Source: Sphingomonas sinipercae (GTDB lineage: Bacteria > Pseudomonadota > Alphaproteobacteria > Sphingomonadales > Sphingomonadaceae). From it: 64,000 nt of DNA. This document shows, piece by piece, positions 27,135-35,151 of the stretch; position 1 is the first letter of the stretch; each line of letters opens with the position of its first letter. The notes beneath the pieces are model-generated. The model made no database searches and had not been told where the DNA came from. It worked only from the letters and a program-made list of their open reading frames with translations. The DNA is taken from contig NZ_CP049871.1 in assembly GCF_011302055.1 (NCBI RefSeq), positions 1,136,501 to 1,200,500 on the forward strand, in the 5' to 3' direction. A program made the position numbers and the translations under genes.

Positions 27135-27797
27135 ATGCGCGTTTTGAAAGTTGCGTCTGGTGCGATCGTGGTTGCGTTTGCTCTCCTATCCCCTGCTAAC
27201 GCGCAAGAGCACAAAAGCGAGGTTGAGCGAGCAGCCGAACTGATGAGAGCAGGTGAACCCGAAAAATCGTTGGTCCTGGTGGAGCCAATCATCGCCCAAG
27301 CAATGCTTACGAGTGCTAAGAGGCCGACCGCCATCTGTCCCGGCGTAGCTGCTGCAATTTTACAGAGCTACATGAAAGGGGCGATTACAGCGACGGTAGA
27401 GAATGACTGGTGTGAAGCAATGCTTGTAAAGGGCTACGCTTTGAATGAGCTGAAGCGACACGCAGAAGCTGAACGGGTACTTGAAGTTCTAACGCACCAC
27501 GATACCGGAAACGCCCAGTACCTGAATGAATATGCCTACACAGTGCGCCTGAATGGCGGATTGGAAAGGTCGCTGGATCTCTACCGACGGGCAGAGAAGC
27601 TAGCTTCAAAGCTTCCAGACCGAGCAAGCGCGGATCATTGGCGAGCAGTTGCGCTCCGCGGTCAAGGCTACGCGTTAGTTGAGCTCGGACGTTGGGACGA
27701 AGCTAAAAAAGCTTACGAAACAAGCTTCAAATACGAGCCTGCGAACGAGATTGCGCGGCACGAGTTGCAGTACATTGAGGAAAATCGACCTGACTGA
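27135..27797 (+). CDS. Secreted TPR-repeat protein of unknown function
   Basis: The product is 220 residues with a signal peptide (MRVLKVASGAIVVAFALLSP, cleaved near ANAQ). At least two tetratricopeptide-like units follow (LNGGLERSLDLYRRAEKLAS, and GYALVELGRWDEAKKAYETSFKYEP). The DNA is visibly AT-richer than its neighbours, with many TTT/AAA codons, so it may be acquired. No functional partner is nearby. It is flanked by a racemase gene and uvrC, and a role as a periplasmic scaffold is only a guess. Confidence 0.7.
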   Translation: MRVLKVASGAIVVAFALLSPANAQEHKSEVERAAELMRAGEPEKSLVLVEPIIAQAMLTSAKRPTAICPGVAAAILQSYMKGAITATVENDWCEAMLVKGYALNELKRHAEAERVLEVLTHHDTGNAQYLNEYAYTVRLNGGLERSLDLYRRAEKLASKLPDRASADHWRAVALRGQGYALVELGRWDEAKKAYETSFKYEPANEIARHELQYIEENRPD

Positions 27798-27908
27798 ACT
27801 CGTTTTCGCTCAAGCATAAGGTCGTGCCTGGCGCAGACGCGTAACCAACTCGCGAGCCGCAACAAGCGTCGCCTTCGAACACTCGCAGGTCCGCTCGTAA
27901 GTCCCTAA

Positions 27909-29864
27909 GTGGAAGCCGTGAACAAGGCCGACCGACCCGACCAGCCTAACGCCGCCGAGCGCTTCAACGAGGAGCAGGCGACCTATGCCGTGCGTGGCGG
28001 GGAAGGGGACAAGCCCGACCTCGACGCCGGCATCGCCGCGATCCGGTCGGTGGTGAAGACGCTGCCGGTTCGCCCCGGGGTCTATCGCATGCAGGATGCG
28101 CGCGGCGACGTGCTCTACGTTGGCAAGGCGCGGTCGCTGAAGAACCGGGTCACGAACTACACCCAGGTAAGCCGGCTGCCCAAGCGGTTGCAGCGGATGG
28201 TGTCGCAAACCCGATCGATGACGATCGTCACGACGCGCACCGAAGCGGAGGCGCTGCTGCTGGAAGCCCAGCTGATCAAGCGCTTCCGTCCGGCCTACAA
28301 CGTCCTGCTGCGCGACGACAAAAGCTTCCCCTTCATCCTTTTGCGCGAGGACCACGCCTTTCCCCGGGTGCAGAAGCATCGCGGCGCTCGGCGCGCGAAG
28401 GGGCAATATTTCGGACCGTTCGCAAGTGCCGGGTCGGTGACCCGGACGCTCAACGCGTTGCAGAAGCTGTTCCTGCTGCGGAGTTGCTCCGACAGCTTTT
28501 TCGAAACGCGCTCCCGGCCCTGCCTGCTGTATCAAATCCGGCGCTGTTCGGCCCCGTGCGTCGGGCGCATTGGTGAAGCGGACTATAAGGAGCTGGTGGA
28601 CGACGCGAAGGCCTTCCTGGCCGGCAAGTCGACCGGCGTGCAGGAACGGCTCGGCAAGCAAATGGCGACGGCGGCCGAGGGGCAGGATTACGAACTTGCC
28701 GCCGTTTACCGTGACCGGCTCCGCGCGTTGACCTATATCCAGGGCAGCCAGACCGTGCACGCCGAAGGGCTTGGCGACGCCGATGTCTTCGCACTCGCCT
28801 GCAAGGGCGGGGCGGTGTCGATCCAGGCCTTCTTCATCCGCGGCGGGCAGAATTGGGGCCACCGCGCCTTTTTCCCCGCGCACACGGCCGACGTTCCGGA
28901 AGCAGAGGTGCTGGCGAGCTTCCTCGTCCAATTTTACGAAGACGTGCCGCCGCCACGCCGGATCCTGCTCGACCGCGACCTTCCAGACCGCGAATTGCTG
29001 GAGGAAGCCCTTGGCGAGCGGGCGGAGCGAAAGGTCGCGATCGAGGAGCCGAAGCGCGGCCCGCGGGCCAAGTTGATCGACCAGGCCAGGCGCAATGCGG
29101 AGGAAGCGCTCGATCGCAGAATGGCCGAGACCGCGACGCAGGCCAGGGTGCTTCGCGAACTGGCCGAGACTTTCGAATTGTCCGACGTGCCCAAACGGAT
29201 CGAAGTCTATGACAACAGCCACATCATGGGGACCAACGCCACCGGCGCGATGATCGTCGCCGGGCCGGAGGGTTTTCGCAAGAACAGCTATCGCAAGTTC
29301 AACATCAAGAATGCCGACACGACCCCCGGCGACGATTTCGCGATGATGCGCGAGGTCCTGCAGCGCCGTTTCGCGCGGTTGGAGAAGGACGATCCCGAAC
29401 GGGCGACCGGGGAGTGGCCGGACTTGCTCCTGATCGATGGCGGCAAGGGGCAATTGTCGTCCGTGTGCGAAACCATGGAAGATGCCGGAGTCCACGATAT
29501 TCCGGTGGTAGCGGTATCGAAGGGGCCAGACCGCAACGCCGGGCGCGAGACCTTTCATATGCCGGGCGGCCGCGAACTGACGCTCCCGCCCAACTCCGCC
29601 CTCATGTTCTACCTGCAACGGCTGCGCGACGAGGCGCACCGGTTCGCCATCGGCACCCATCGCGCCAAGCGGGCGAAGAGCCTTACGACGTCGACGCTGG
29701 ACGACGTCCCGGGGATCGGGCCGAGCCGGAAGCGCGCGCTGCTGATGCACTTCGGAACCGCCCGTGCGGTCAAAGGGGCGGCGCTCGAAGACCTCGAGCG
29801 GGCACCGGGCATTTCCAAGGCCACCGCCCGCCAGGTCTACGACCACTTCCACCCGCGCGGCTGA
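27909..29864 (+). CDS. uvrC: Excinuclease ABC subunit C
   Basis: The product is 651 residues and makes the dual incisions in nucleotide excision repair. The GIY-YIG nuclease domain is at residues 45-120 (RPGVYRMQDARGDVLYVGKA). A Cys-rich block (YQIRRCSAPCVGRIG), the UvrB-binding motif (LAAVYRDRLRALTYIQ), the RNase H-like nuclease domain (VYDNSHIMGTNATGAMIVAG, DLLLIDGGKGQL) and the C-terminal helix-hairpin-helix pair (LDDVPGIGPSRKRALLMHFG) follow in order. GTG at 27909; a second GTG at 27918 is possible. No LexA box is seen upstream. recO starts two bases after the stop. Confidence 0.96.
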   Translation: MEAVNKADRPDQPNAAERFNEEQATYAVRGGEGDKPDLDAGIAAIRSVVKTLPVRPGVYRMQDARGDVLYVGKARSLKNRVTNYTQVSRLPKRLQRMVSQTRSMTIVTTRTEAEALLLEAQLIKRFRPAYNVLLRDDKSFPFILLREDHAFPRVQKHRGARRAKGQYFGPFASAGSVTRTLNALQKLFLLRSCSDSFFETRSRPCLLYQIRRCSAPCVGRIGEADYKELVDDAKAFLAGKSTGVQERLGKQMATAAEGQDYELAAVYRDRLRALTYIQGSQTVHAEGLGDADVFALACKGGAVSIQAFFIRGGQNWGHRAFFPAHTADVPEAEVLASFLVQFYEDVPPPRRILLDRDLPDRELLEEALGERAERKVAIEEPKRGPRAKLIDQARRNAEEALDRRMAETATQARVLRELAETFELSDVPKRIEVYDNSHIMGTNATGAMIVAGPEGFRKNSYRKFNIKNADTTPGDDFAMMREVLQRRFARLEKDDPERATGEWPDLLLIDGGKGQLSSVCETMEDAGVHDIPVVAVSKGPDRNAGRETFHMPGGRELTLPPNSALMFYLQRLRDEAHRFAIGTHRAKRAKSLTTSTLDDVPGIGPSRKRALLMHFGTARAVKGAALEDLERAPGISKATARQVYDHFHPRG

Positions 29865-29866
29865 TC

Positions 29867-30598
29867 GTGGTCGTCGACACCGAGGCCATCGTCTGCGCGC
29901 TGCGTGCACATGGCGAGCATGGCGCGATCGTTCGGCTGTTCACGCCGGACGAGGGGCTGATCGCCGGCTATGTGCGCGGCGCCCGCGGTCGCCGGATGCG
30001 GCCGATCCTGATGGCCGGCAACGTCGTCGCCGCAGAATTCCGGTCGCGCAGCGAAGCGCAGTTGCCGCAGGTGTCGGTCGAACTCGCCCATAGCCGGGCG
30101 GCCGTGTTGGCGGAGCCACTGCCGTCGGAAGCGATCAGCTGGACGGCGACCTTGCTGGCAATCGCGCTGCCGGAGCGCCAGCCCTATCCCCGGCTATATC
30201 AGCTCTTCTCCGGCCTTCTCGACGCGATCGAGGCGGCGCCGTCGGCCAAGGGCTGGGCGCCGTCGCTGGTTCGCTTCGAGCTGATGCTGCTGAGCGAGCT
30301 CGGTTTTGGCCTCGACCTCGACTCTTGCGCGGCGACGGGCAGCGAAGAAGCGCTGGTCGCGGTCAGTCCCCGATCGGGCCGGGCGGTCAGCGCGGCGGCC
30401 GCGGAGCCGTATCGGGGGAAGCTGCTCCGCCTGCCGCCATTCCTTCGCGACGGGGGCACGCCCAATTGGAAGGACGTGCTGGATGGGATGGCGCTTTCGG
30501 GACACTTCCTGGTGCGCGACCTGTTGCCGCCATCGGCGCAGCCCCTGATCGAGGTTCGCGACCGGCTGGTCGAGCGCTTGAAGCGGGCAGCGGACTAG
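29867..30598 (+). CDS. recO: DNA repair protein RecO
   Basis: The product is 243 residues from the GTG at 29867, two bases after the uvrC stop. RecO loads RecA onto single-stranded DNA with RecR in gap repair. The N-terminal OB-fold is recognisable (DTEAIVCALRAHGEHGAIVR, LIAGYVRGARGRRMRPILMA, EFRSRSEAQLPQVSVELA), followed by a helical domain. The family is conserved mainly in this N-terminal half, so the assignment rests there. Joint placement with uvrC gives a small DNA-repair pair. Confidence 0.88.
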   Translation: MVVDTEAIVCALRAHGEHGAIVRLFTPDEGLIAGYVRGARGRRMRPILMAGNVVAAEFRSRSEAQLPQVSVELAHSRAAVLAEPLPSEAISWTATLLAIALPERQPYPRLYQLFSGLLDAIEAAPSAKGWAPSLVRFELMLLSELGFGLDLDSCAATGSEEALVAVSPRSGRAVSAAAAEPYRGKLLRLPPFLRDGGTPNWKDVLDGMALSGHFLVRDLLPPSAQPLIEVRDRLVERLKRAAD

Positions 30599-30648
30599 TG
30601 CAAGCCTGCACGGCACGTGCACAGCCTGATCCTCGCCAGCCGCCGCCG

Positions 30649-31062
30649 ATGAGCGGATTCGCCGACAGTCTCGCCGTGCTGTTCCCGAACGTTGCGACCA
30701 CGTCCGGAGTCACGATCCGGGTCGCCGTCAGCTACCTCGCCGAACAGTCCAACCCGGCGCTCAGCCGCTGGTTCTGGTCCTACCACATCCGGATCGAAAA
30801 CGGTTCGGAACGGTCGGTGCAGCTGCTTTCCCGCTACTGGAAGATCGTCGATGGGCGCGGGTCGGTCCATGAAGTGCAGGGGGAGGGGGTCGTCGGCGAA
30901 ACGCCGCTGATCGCGCCCGGCGGCAGCTTCGATTACGTTTCCGGCTGCCCGCTCGACACGCCCGGCGGTGCGATGAGCGGCCATTACCGGATGGTCGACG
31001 AGGACGGCACCGTCTTCGACGCAGCCATTCCAAGGTTCGTCCTGGCTGCCCCAACCAACTGA
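30649..31062 (+). CDS. apaG: ApaG domain protein
   Basis: The product is 137 residues, the usual ApaG length. The fibronectin-III-like fold has the signatures VSYLAEQSNPALSRWFWSYH, IRIENGSERSVQLLSRYWKI and VVGETPLIAPGGSFDYVSGC. The name 'Co2+/Mg2+ efflux protein' comes from a Salmonella CorD phenotype and does not define a transport activity. ATG at 30649, 50 bases after recO. Confidence 0.92.
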   Translation: MSGFADSLAVLFPNVATTSGVTIRVAVSYLAEQSNPALSRWFWSYHIRIENGSERSVQLLSRYWKIVDGRGSVHEVQGEGVVGETPLIAPGGSFDYVSGCPLDTPGGAMSGHYRMVDEDGTVFDAAIPRFVLAAPTN

Positions 31063-31174
31063 AAAGACACAACCTTCAAAGAAGTTCGATGCGGGAGGGA
31101 AATAAACTGCCTCCATATTGGTTGAGCGATTGTGATCGCGCCGCGGTCCGGAGGATTGTTTGAGGAGTAACGGG

Positions 31175-31567
31175 ATGAAGCAGCGAGTAATTGGCTTGGC
31201 GGCTGGCGCCGCAATGTTGGCGGGGGCGGCCGGTACCGCTTCTGCCCAAATGGCCTGGATGCCGGGTTCGGAAATCGTCGGTCAGACCCTTCAGGTCCAG
31301 ACCAACGGCGTGATGAACAGCGTCTATTTCGGCCCGAATGGCAATGCGACGATCACGACTGCTGGCGGCCGGGCCGTTCCGGCGACGTGGTCGGCAGCTG
31401 GCGGTCAGCTTTGCCTGTCCACTGGCGGTCCGCAGGAATGCTGGCCGTACACCCAGGCGTTCCGCGCCGGGCAGCAGATCGCGCTGACCAGCAATTGCCA
31501 GGCGACGTCGACGTTCATGGCGCCGAATACGAACCCGATGCAGCAACCTGCGGGCGAGCGCGGCTAA
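31175..31567 (+). CDS. Small secreted protein of unknown function
   Basis: The product is 130 residues from the ATG at 31175 (GGAG 7 bases upstream). The signal peptide (MKQRVIGLAAGAAMLAGAAG, cleaved near ASAQ) is followed by a short beta-rich domain. The domain has two Cys residues (QLCLSTGGPQECWP) and a third near the C-terminus (TSNCQATST). The spacing suggests disulfide bonding in the periplasm. No family was recognised. A strong terminator follows at 31599. Confidence 0.7.
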   Translation: MKQRVIGLAAGAAMLAGAAGTASAQMAWMPGSEIVGQTLQVQTNGVMNSVYFGPNGNATITTAGGRAVPATWSAAGGQLCLSTGGPQECWPYTQAFRAGQQIALTSNCQATSTFMAPNTNPMQQPAGERG

Positions 31568-31598
31568 AAGCTACGCTTCCAGCTGGAAGATGCACGAG

Positions 31599-31628
31599 AC
31601 GCACGCGGAGAAATCCGCGTGCGTTTTC
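31599..31628 (+). terminator. Rho-independent terminator
   Basis: A perfect 11-bp stem (ACGCACGCGGA / TCCGCGTGCGT) with a GAAA tetraloop, followed by TTTCGT. It lies 32 bases after the stop of the secreted protein gene. Confidence 0.8.
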
Positions 31629-31699
31629 GTATGGGCTTGAGATGCGTTCAATCCGGGAAGTGATCGGCCATAGAACCGAAGTCCCGGGACGTCGGACAA

Positions 31700-31731
31700 G
31701 AAAAAGGCGGCGCGCCAATGGCACGCCGCCT
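31700..31731 (-). terminator. Rho-independent terminator of the Ala-rich protein gene
   Basis: The GGCGGCGCGCC / GGCACGCCGCC stem, with one mismatch, is followed on the minus strand by TTTTTCTTG. It lies 25 bases beyond the stop of the gene at 31756-32187. Confidence 0.75.
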
Positions 31732-31755
31732 CTTGAGCTCGATTGAGCCGAAGTC

Positions 31756-32187
31756 CTACGGGCTGACGGGCGTCAGGTTACCGCTCGACTTGTTGCTTCC
31801 ACCGAGGATCACGGCAGCCAGGCCGGCGATTGCCGCCAGACCGAGCAGCACCGGAAGAATGCCGAGGCCAATGCCGCCAGCCGCAACCGGAGCGACCATA
31901 ACCGGGGTCGTGTCGACGGCGACTACCGGCGCATCGGCAACCGGAAGGACGCAGCCTGCGCCCGGCGCCTGGCCGGCAGCAGCCACTGCACCCGCAGTCG
32001 CGGCAGCACCGGCGGCCTGCGCACCCGCCGCGCAAACCGCGCTAGCAGAGGAAGCAGTCCCGAAAACGCTGAGCGAAACCAAGGGGTCAACCCGAGGGGC
32101 AGAGGTCGCCGCCACGGCGGTCGAACTGAAAGTCATTGCAAGTGCCGCCACTGCAGCACCAAATTTAAACGCGCGATTGCGCCCCAT
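31756..32187 (-). CDS. Ala-rich secreted protein with C-terminal membrane segment
   Basis: The product is 143 residues. The signal peptide is AFKFGAAVAALAMTFSSTAV, a low-complexity Ala/Gly middle region follows, and a single hydrophobic segment (GIGLGILPVLLGLAAIAGLA) lies before a short polar tail. Two Cys residues bracket the low-complexity part (SAVCAAG and GAGCVLP). It is divergent from the first gene of the polysaccharide operon and shares its 159-base promoter region. The function is unknown; a small surface or membrane-anchored protein tied to polysaccharide export is possible. Confidence 0.6.
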   Translation of the reverse strand: MGRNRAFKFGAAVAALAMTFSSTAVAATSAPRVDPLVSLSVFGTASSASAVCAAGAQAAGAAATAGAVAAAGQAPGAGCVLPVADAPVVAVDTTPVMVAPVAAGGIGLGILPVLLGLAAIAGLAAVILGGSNKSSGNLTPVSP

Positions 32188-32246
32188 GTTCTTACTCCTA
32201 CGCCCTTATCGGGGATTGGGCCCCTTTGCCACCAGAATGGATGAAA

Positions 32247-32284
32247 CGCAAATCCCTAGCGAGGGTTGCGCTGAAAATTTTTTT
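32247..32284 (+). promoter_or_regulatory. Leader hairpin plus T-run upstream of the polysaccharide operon
   Basis: CGCAA / TTGCG and CCCT / AGGG form a stem around AGCG. It is followed, after 7 bases, by a run of seven T (32278-32284). It sits 63 bases before the GTG at 32347 and could be an attenuator in the operon leader or a weak terminator. Confidence 0.35.
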
Positions 32285-32346
32285 CCCCTTACCTAAGAGA
32301 GAGTGACCAACTCCCTAATGATGTCCTGACGCCACAAACGTTCGAA

Positions 32347-33531
32347 GTGGATCGAAAGCTGAAGTCCCCTGCCGCGACTATCGAGAGTCGCGCAATTCCC
32401 CAACAGGACCCGCCACTACTCGCGCTGTCCGCGAACTCGGCCTGGAACCTGGTCAACTTTCGGACGCCCTTGCTCCAATCCCTGCAAGCGACCGGCTATC
32501 GGCTCGCGGCGCTGGTTCCGGACGGCGATGATGTCCGCCCACTGTCGGACCTCGGAGTCGAGGTGGTGCCGATCGCAATGAGCCCGCGGGGCATCTCTCC
32601 GCTTTCGGACGCACGCCTGACCTATGCCTATTGGAGGGCGCTTCGGCGGCTCAGTCCGCAGGCCTTCCTCGGTTTCACGCCCAAGCCGAATATTTATGGC
32701 TCGCTCGCCGCCCGTGCCGCCGGAGTGCCGGTCATCAACAACATTACCGGACTTGGTACGGGTTTCCTGTCCGGCCGCATGCTCGAGCGATTGGTTTCGG
32801 GCCTCTACAAGGCTGCGCTGCACGGTTCCCGGCGCGTCTTCTTCCACAATCCGGACGACCTGGCGCTCTTCGTCGAACGCCGGCTCGTTACTCCCGAGCA
32901 GGCAGAGGTAATCCCCGGCTCAGGAATCGACCTGGATGCGTTTGCGCCCGCGCCTCCGCGAAGCGGAGACGGTGTCGTCTTCCTGTTTGTCGGCCGAATG
33001 CTGATCGACAAGGGAATCGTGGAATTCGCCGAAGCTGCGCGACAGGTGCGCCGGCAGATCCCGGACACCCGCTTTGTGGTGGTCGGCGGTTGGAGCCCAC
33101 ACCCGAAAGCCGCTTCGGCCGAGCAGATCGATGGGTGGAAGGCGGAAGCGATCCTCGAATTCCACGGCAACAGGGACGATGTGCGCTCCTTCGTTGAAGC
33201 GTCCGATTGCGTCGTCCTGCCATCCTATCGCGAGGGCCTGCCCCGCGCGCTGCTGGAGGCGTCGGCGCTGGCGCGGCCGTTGATCGCCGCGGACGTGCCC
33301 GGGTGCCGCCACCTCGTCGAGGAAGGGGACAACGGGTTCATGTGCACCGTTCGTTCGGCGGACGCCCTCGCCGAGGCGATGGTGAGGTTCGCGCGCTTGC
33401 CGGAGGAGGAGCGAAACCAGATGGGCCGGCGTGCCCGGACGAATGCGGAGGAGCGCTTTGGGCACGACCGCGTTACTGATGCTTACATCCGCGCGTTGGA
33501 GCCATTAAGCTCCCAATTGACCTCTGTTTGA
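32347..33531 (+). CDS. Glycosyltransferase family 4 (PglA/TuaC-like)
   Basis: The 394-residue GT-B enzyme is the first gene of the polysaccharide locus. The N-terminal domain includes LSANSAWNLVNFRTPLLQSL and FLGFTPKPNIYGSLAARAAG, typical of transferases that add GalNAc or a related sugar to an undecaprenyl-linked acceptor. The donor domain has VVFLFVGRMLIDKGIVEFAE and PSYREGLPRALLEASALARP. GTG at 32347. The next gene starts 19 bases after the stop. The donor sugar cannot be fixed by eye. Confidence 0.88.
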   Translation: MDRKLKSPAATIESRAIPQQDPPLLALSANSAWNLVNFRTPLLQSLQATGYRLAALVPDGDDVRPLSDLGVEVVPIAMSPRGISPLSDARLTYAYWRALRRLSPQAFLGFTPKPNIYGSLAARAAGVPVINNITGLGTGFLSGRMLERLVSGLYKAALHGSRRVFFHNPDDLALFVERRLVTPEQAEVIPGSGIDLDAFAPAPPRSGDGVVFLFVGRMLIDKGIVEFAEAARQVRRQIPDTRFVVVGGWSPHPKAASAEQIDGWKAEAILEFHGNRDDVRSFVEASDCVVLPSYREGLPRALLEASALARPLIAADVPGCRHLVEEGDNGFMCTVRSADALAEAMVRFARLPEEERNQMGRRARTNAEERFGHDRVTDAYIRALEPLSSQLTSV

Positions 33532-33550
33532 AGAGACTTGTTCGCCCCCC

Positions 33551-34348
33551 ATGCAATTTTCGCGGAATTTCCTGTTCGGATCGTCGAAACCGTCGGCTCC
33601 CCGTGGCCATCGCGCTTATGCCGTCGGCGATATCCACGGGCGCCTTGACCTGCTCGACGACCTGCTGGCCCGGATCGAGGCCGATGCCCGCGGTCGGCGC
33701 CAGCTTAAGACGACCATCGTCTTCCTTGGCGACCTGATCGATCGCGGCCCGGATTCGCGCGGCGTCATCGAACGGCTGCGCACCTATCGGCCAGACTTCG
33801 CCAAAACGGCCTTCATCCTCGGTAACCATGAAGAGGTGATGCTCCGGGTCATTGCCGGTGAAGCGAAGCTGCTGCAGCAGTGGCTGCGTTTCGGCGGCGC
33901 CGAATGCCTCGTAAGTTACGGGCTTGATCCGGCGACCTTGAAGGATCGGTCGGAACGGGAAGCCGCGGCAATCATCGAGCGCCAGGTTCCAGCGTCGCAC
34001 TTGGAATTCCTACGAAGTTTTGCTGACACCGTCAGTTTTGGCAGCTACTTCTTCGTGCACGCCGGCATTCGGCCGGGGACCAGCCTTGCCGAGCAGAGCG
34101 AATCGGATTTGCGCTGGATCCGCGAGCCGTTTTTGGCTGACGAGCGCGACCATGGATCGGTAATCGTGCACGGACACACCATCACGCAGAAGGTCGATGT
34201 CTGTGCAAACCGCATCGGTATTGATACGGGGGGGTATCGGACCGGCGTCCTGACGGCGCTCGGGCTCGAATCAACCCGGCAGTGGTTCCTGCAAACGGAA
34301 GGGGAGAATGTTGCAGCTAGTTCCTCGGCGCGTGTCGCGCATGGTTGA
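33551..34348 (+). CDS. PPP-family metallophosphatase (Ser/Thr phosphatase-like)
   Basis: The product is 265 residues with the complete PPP metal-binding set: GDIHG (26-30), GDLIDRG (60-66), GNHE (91-94), a VHAG motif and VHGHT. Such enzymes dephosphorylate protein Ser/Thr (sometimes Tyr) residues or cleave diadenosine tetraphosphate. Capsule operons usually have a low-molecular-weight tyrosine phosphatase (Wzb) beside the tyrosine kinase. None is seen here, so this enzyme may take that place. It is transcribed with the export gene that starts 31 bases later. Confidence 0.9.
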   Translation: MQFSRNFLFGSSKPSAPRGHRAYAVGDIHGRLDLLDDLLARIEADARGRRQLKTTIVFLGDLIDRGPDSRGVIERLRTYRPDFAKTAFILGNHEEVMLRVIAGEAKLLQQWLRFGGAECLVSYGLDPATLKDRSEREAAAIIERQVPASHLEFLRSFADTVSFGSYFFVHAGIRPGTSLAEQSESDLRWIREPFLADERDHGSVIVHGHTITQKVDVCANRIGIDTGGYRTGVLTALGLESTRQWFLQTEGENVAASSSARVAHG

Positions 34349-34379
34349 GCCGAGGGCTGCGACGTCTGGAGTTTATGAG

Positions 34380-35102
34380 ATGAGCCTAGTTGAAGTCATC
34401 CTGTCGAAGGCGGGACGCCTGCTGATGTTGTTGCTGCTTGGAACGGCGGCGTTTGCCGCGTCCGGTTGCGGCGACAAGCGCGGGGGCCCGATCCCCTATG
34501 ATCCGAGCAGCTTCGGAGCGCCGGACTCGGCCACTCTCGTGCCGCTTGAGCAAGGCTACAAGATCGCGCCGATGGACACGCTCTCGGTCAAGGTTTTCAA
34601 GATGACGGACCTGACCGGCGACTATCAGGTCGACTTGCTGGGTAACATTTCGATGCCGCTGATTGGCGAAGTGCCCGCGGCGAACAAGACGCCGGAAGAG
34701 CTTGATCGGCTGCTCACTGCCCGCTTTGGCGAGAAGTATCTCGAAAATCCCGACGTCAGCATCGGCATCAAGTCCTCCGCGCGGCGCAACGTCACGGTCG
34801 ATGGCGCGGTGAAGAGCGCTGGCGCCTTCCCGGTCAACGGCCCGATGACCCTGATGCAGGCGGTCGCGCTGGCCGGAGGCTTGACGGAAGATGCCAACGC
34901 CAGGCGCGTTGCGGTCTTCCGGCAGATTTCGGGAACGCGGCAGGCCGCCGCTTTCGACCTTGTCACCATCCGTCGCGGCGAGACCCCGGATCCGCAGATT
35001 TATTCGGGCGACATCGTCGTGGTCGATGGTTCTTCGGTCAAGGCGACGCAGAAGAAGCTGCTGAATGCCCTCCCGGTATTCTCAATCTTCCGTCCTTTCT
35101 AA
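34380..35102 (+). CDS. Polysaccharide export outer-membrane lipoprotein (Wza/GumB-like)
   Basis: The product is 240 residues from the ATG at 34380 (GGAG 9 bases upstream). The lipobox is FAASGC with Cys30. The Poly_export domain (YKIAPMDTLSVKVFKMTDLT) and the SLBB-like region (NVTVDGAVKSAGAFPVNGPM) follow. It should form the outer-membrane/periplasmic export channel for the polysaccharide. The short length resembles GumB rather than E. coli Wza, with no clear C-terminal transmembrane helix. The tyrosine kinase gene follows directly. Confidence 0.92.
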   Translation: MSLVEVILSKAGRLLMLLLLGTAAFAASGCGDKRGGPIPYDPSSFGAPDSATLVPLEQGYKIAPMDTLSVKVFKMTDLTGDYQVDLLGNISMPLIGEVPAANKTPEELDRLLTARFGEKYLENPDVSIGIKSSARRNVTVDGAVKSAGAFPVNGPMTLMQAVALAGGLTEDANARRVAVFRQISGTRQAAAFDLVTIRRGETPDPQIYSGDIVVVDGSSVKATQKKLLNALPVFSIFRPF

Positions 35103-35127
35103 TTCTTCCTACCCCGGAGACCTTTAA

Positions 35128-35151
35128 ATGTCGCAGGCGTGCCCTTCGTGA
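35128..35151 (+). CDS. Seven-codon leader ORF coupled to the tyrosine kinase start
   Basis: GGAG at 35116-35119 lies 8 bases before an ATG at 35128 that reads MSQACPS and stops at TGA 35149-35151. The stop overlaps the GTG (35148) of the next gene as GTGA. The kinase gene itself has no well-placed Shine-Dalgarno, so ribosomes that finish the leader probably re-initiate. This ORF is too short to be a functional protein. Confidence 0.5.
   Translation: MSQACPS

Noticed and set aside
27810..29909. 699-codon minus-strand open frame across uvrC
   Set aside because: It is a codon-bias shadow of uvrC, which is fully supported by domain motifs.
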